A DNA stretch of 64,000 nt from Photobacterium indicum (lineage in GTDB: Bacteria > Pseudomonadota > Gammaproteobacteria > Enterobacterales > Vibrionaceae): positions 62,001-126,000 of the forward strand of contig NZ_PYOC01000013.1 in assembly GCF_003026215.1 (NCBI RefSeq), read 5' to 3'. Shown in pieces: positions 62,665-64,000 of the stretch (within the stretch, counting starts at the first letter, position 1; the number at the start of each line of letters is the position of its first letter). The notes below the pieces were generated by a model, which searched no databases, was not told the origin of the DNA, and was given only the letters and a program-made list of their open reading frames with translations. The position numbers were made by a program, and so were the translations under genes.

Positions 62665-64000
62665 TTACGCTTCAACCTGACGCGATACCACATTCTGTGG
62701 TGCATCATTTTGTTCAAAGTGATAACGACCTGTTTTCAGGCTACTTGGACCTTTACGTGCGAACTTAACCATCAAGTACACTTCAGCAATCAAGAACACA
62801 GTGTAAAGTGCAATCATTGACACCAATGTTGTGATAATTGCTGATGGCTCAAGATCCGATACCGCCATAGATACAGGTAAGATCTCACCTACAGCCCATG
62901 GTTGACGACCATACTCTGCGACGAACCAGCCAGCTTCAATTGCAATCCAAGGTAGCGGTAAACCGTAAAGCGCAGCTTTAAGTAACCACTTCTTCTCTGT
63001 GATCTTGTGACGACACGTTTGGATAAATGCAGCACCAATAATGCCCAGCATTAAGAAGCCAGCAGCAACCATGATACGGAAGCTAAAGAACAGCGGCCAA
63101 ACGGTAGGGATTGAATCATCAACGGCCTTGGCAATATGCTCAGGCGTTGCATCAACAACGTCGTCTGTATATGGCTTAAGTAGGAAGCCATAACCGAGAT
63201 CGTGTTTCACTGCATCGAATGCAGCTACGTTTTCTGGCGAGCGATCGCCACTACGTAATTTTTCAAGTAAACCGTATGCAACCATACCGTTACGAATACG
63301 TACTTCGTGCTCATCTTTCAGATCACGTAAGCCAGTCACTTCGGTGTCAGTAGAGCGTGTCGCAATAATACCCATCACATATGGGATCTTAATGGCGAAA
63401 TCAGTTTCCATTGTTTTTTGATTTGGCAAACCAAACACAGTGAACGCCGCAGGGGCTTCTTCTGTGTGCCATTCTGCTTCAATAGCGGCAAGCTTCGTTT
63501 TCTGAACATCGCCCAGCTCGTAACCTGATTCATCACCTAGGATGATTACAGATACAATCGCCGCCATACCAAATGATGCCGCAATGGCAAAAGAACGGCG
63601 TGCGAACGGAATATCACGACCTTTCAGAATATAGTAAGAACTAATCGCAAGAACGAACATCGAACCAGCTACATAGCCAGAAGCGACGGTATGAACGAAT
63701 TTCACCTGTGCTACCGGGTTAAAGATAACTTCTGCAAAACTCACCATTTCCATACGCATGGTTTCAAAGTTAAATTCAGCCCCTACTGGGTTCTGCATCC
63801 AACCGTTAGCAATAAGAATCCACAACGCTGAGAAGTTAGATGCGATAGCAACTAACCATGTCACTGTAAGGTGTTGACGTTTTGATAAACGATCCCAGCC
63901 GAAAAAGAATAAACCAACCAGAGTGGATTCTAGGAAAAACGCCATCAACGCTTCGATGGCAAGAGGAGCCCCGAAAATGTCACCAACGTAGTGAGAGTAG
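62665..64000 (-). CDS. cydA: Cytochrome bd ubiquinol oxidase subunit I (5' end beyond window)
   Basis: About 445 C-terminal codons of CydA, the heme- and quinol-binding subunit of a high-affinity terminal oxidase. The frame is open to the right edge (YSHYVGDIFGAPLAIE is readable there), so the ATG near 63948 is internal and roughly 80 N-terminal residues are missing. The long Q-loop (QKTKLAAIEAEWHTEEAPA and beyond) matches the E. coli-type quinol oxidase. The GRQPWAVGEILPVS signature is present. Confidence 0.96.
   Translation of the reverse strand, partial: YSHYVGDIFGAPLAIEALMAFFLESTLVGLFFFGWDRLSKRQHLTVTWLVAIASNFSALWILIANGWMQNPVGAEFNFETMRMEMVSFAEVIFNPVAQVKFVHTVASGYVAGSMFVLAISSYYILKGRDIPFARRSFAIAASFGMAAIVSVIILGDESGYELGDVQKTKLAAIEAEWHTEEAPAAFTVFGLPNQKTMETDFAIKIPYVMGIIATRSTDTEVTGLRDLKDEHEVRIRNGMVAYGLLEKLRSGDRSPENVAAFDAVKHDLGYGFLLKPYTDDVVDATPEHIAKAVDDSIPTVWPLFFSFRIMVAAGFLMLGIIGAAFIQTCRHKITEKKWLLKAALYGLPLPWIAIEAGWFVAEYGRQPWAVGEILPVSMAVSDLEPSAIITTLVSMIALYTVFLIAEVYLMVKFARKGPSSLKTGRYHFEQNDAPQNVVSRQVEA

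Overview
The window looks like a chromosomal segment of a gammaproteobacterium of the family Vibrionaceae, most likely a Photobacterium. This is inferred from the moderately AT-rich DNA, the FabV enoyl reductase, the AlaE, UPF0149 and YciN family members, the unfused trpG with fused trpCF, and an E. coli-like gene order around topA-yciN-sohB-yciK-rluB-yciO-rnm-trp. Genus and species were not tested by any search. Almost everything is ordinary core metabolism; there is no phage, CRISPR array or complete insertion sequence.

Layout. 1-7.2 kb: 3' truncated topA, yciN, a DUF805 protein, sohB, yciK, rluB, yciO and rnm. 7.2-15.2 kb: a complete trp operon with a TrpR operator, a leader peptide with three Trp codons and an attenuator. 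A type I-beta DAHP synthase is inserted as its first structural gene (order aroF-trpE-G-D-CF-B-A). 15.3-21 kb: a dicarboxylate symporter behind an FNR-type box, yciB, yciA, yciI, a pilotin-like lipoprotein, a methyltransferase and a RluA-type pseudouridine synthase. 21-33 kb: two transporters (NSS, BCCT), cardiolipin synthase, a periplasmic-domain protein paired with a diguanylate cyclase, a DnaQ-like exonuclease paired with a cNMP/CBS/DUF294 protein, and an iron-dependent alcohol dehydrogenase.

33-43.8 kb holds a nitrate assimilation cluster: cobA-nirB-nirD, a nitrate transporter and a PP2C-protein kinase fusion on the minus strand, with nasA divergent. The cobA/nasA intergenic region carries two divergent sigma-54 (-24/-12) promoters around a single 17-bp NtrC-type palindrome, and the nitrate transporter has a third sigma-54 promoter. 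Together these suggest direct nitrogen-limitation control of nitrate uptake, reduction to ammonium and siroheme supply.

43.8-54 kb: an esterase and fabV, a small unlisted lipoprotein gene, two tRNA-Ser genes (GGA, UGA) with degenerate duplicated tRNA 3' ends beside them, a large MscK-type mechanosensitive channel, alaE, a second identical tRNA-Ser(GGA), a UPF0149 protein and a BASS transporter. 54-64 kb: nadA, the complete ybgC-tolQRAB-pal-cpoB envelope operon, a MITE-like element with roughly 30-bp inverted ends, and the cydAB-cydX-ybgE operon (cydA cut by the window end).

The strongest observations for follow-up are the NtrC/sigma-54 architecture with the embedded kinase-phosphatase, the DAHP synthase captured by trp regulation, the eroded tRNA-Ser locus and the MITE-like element.
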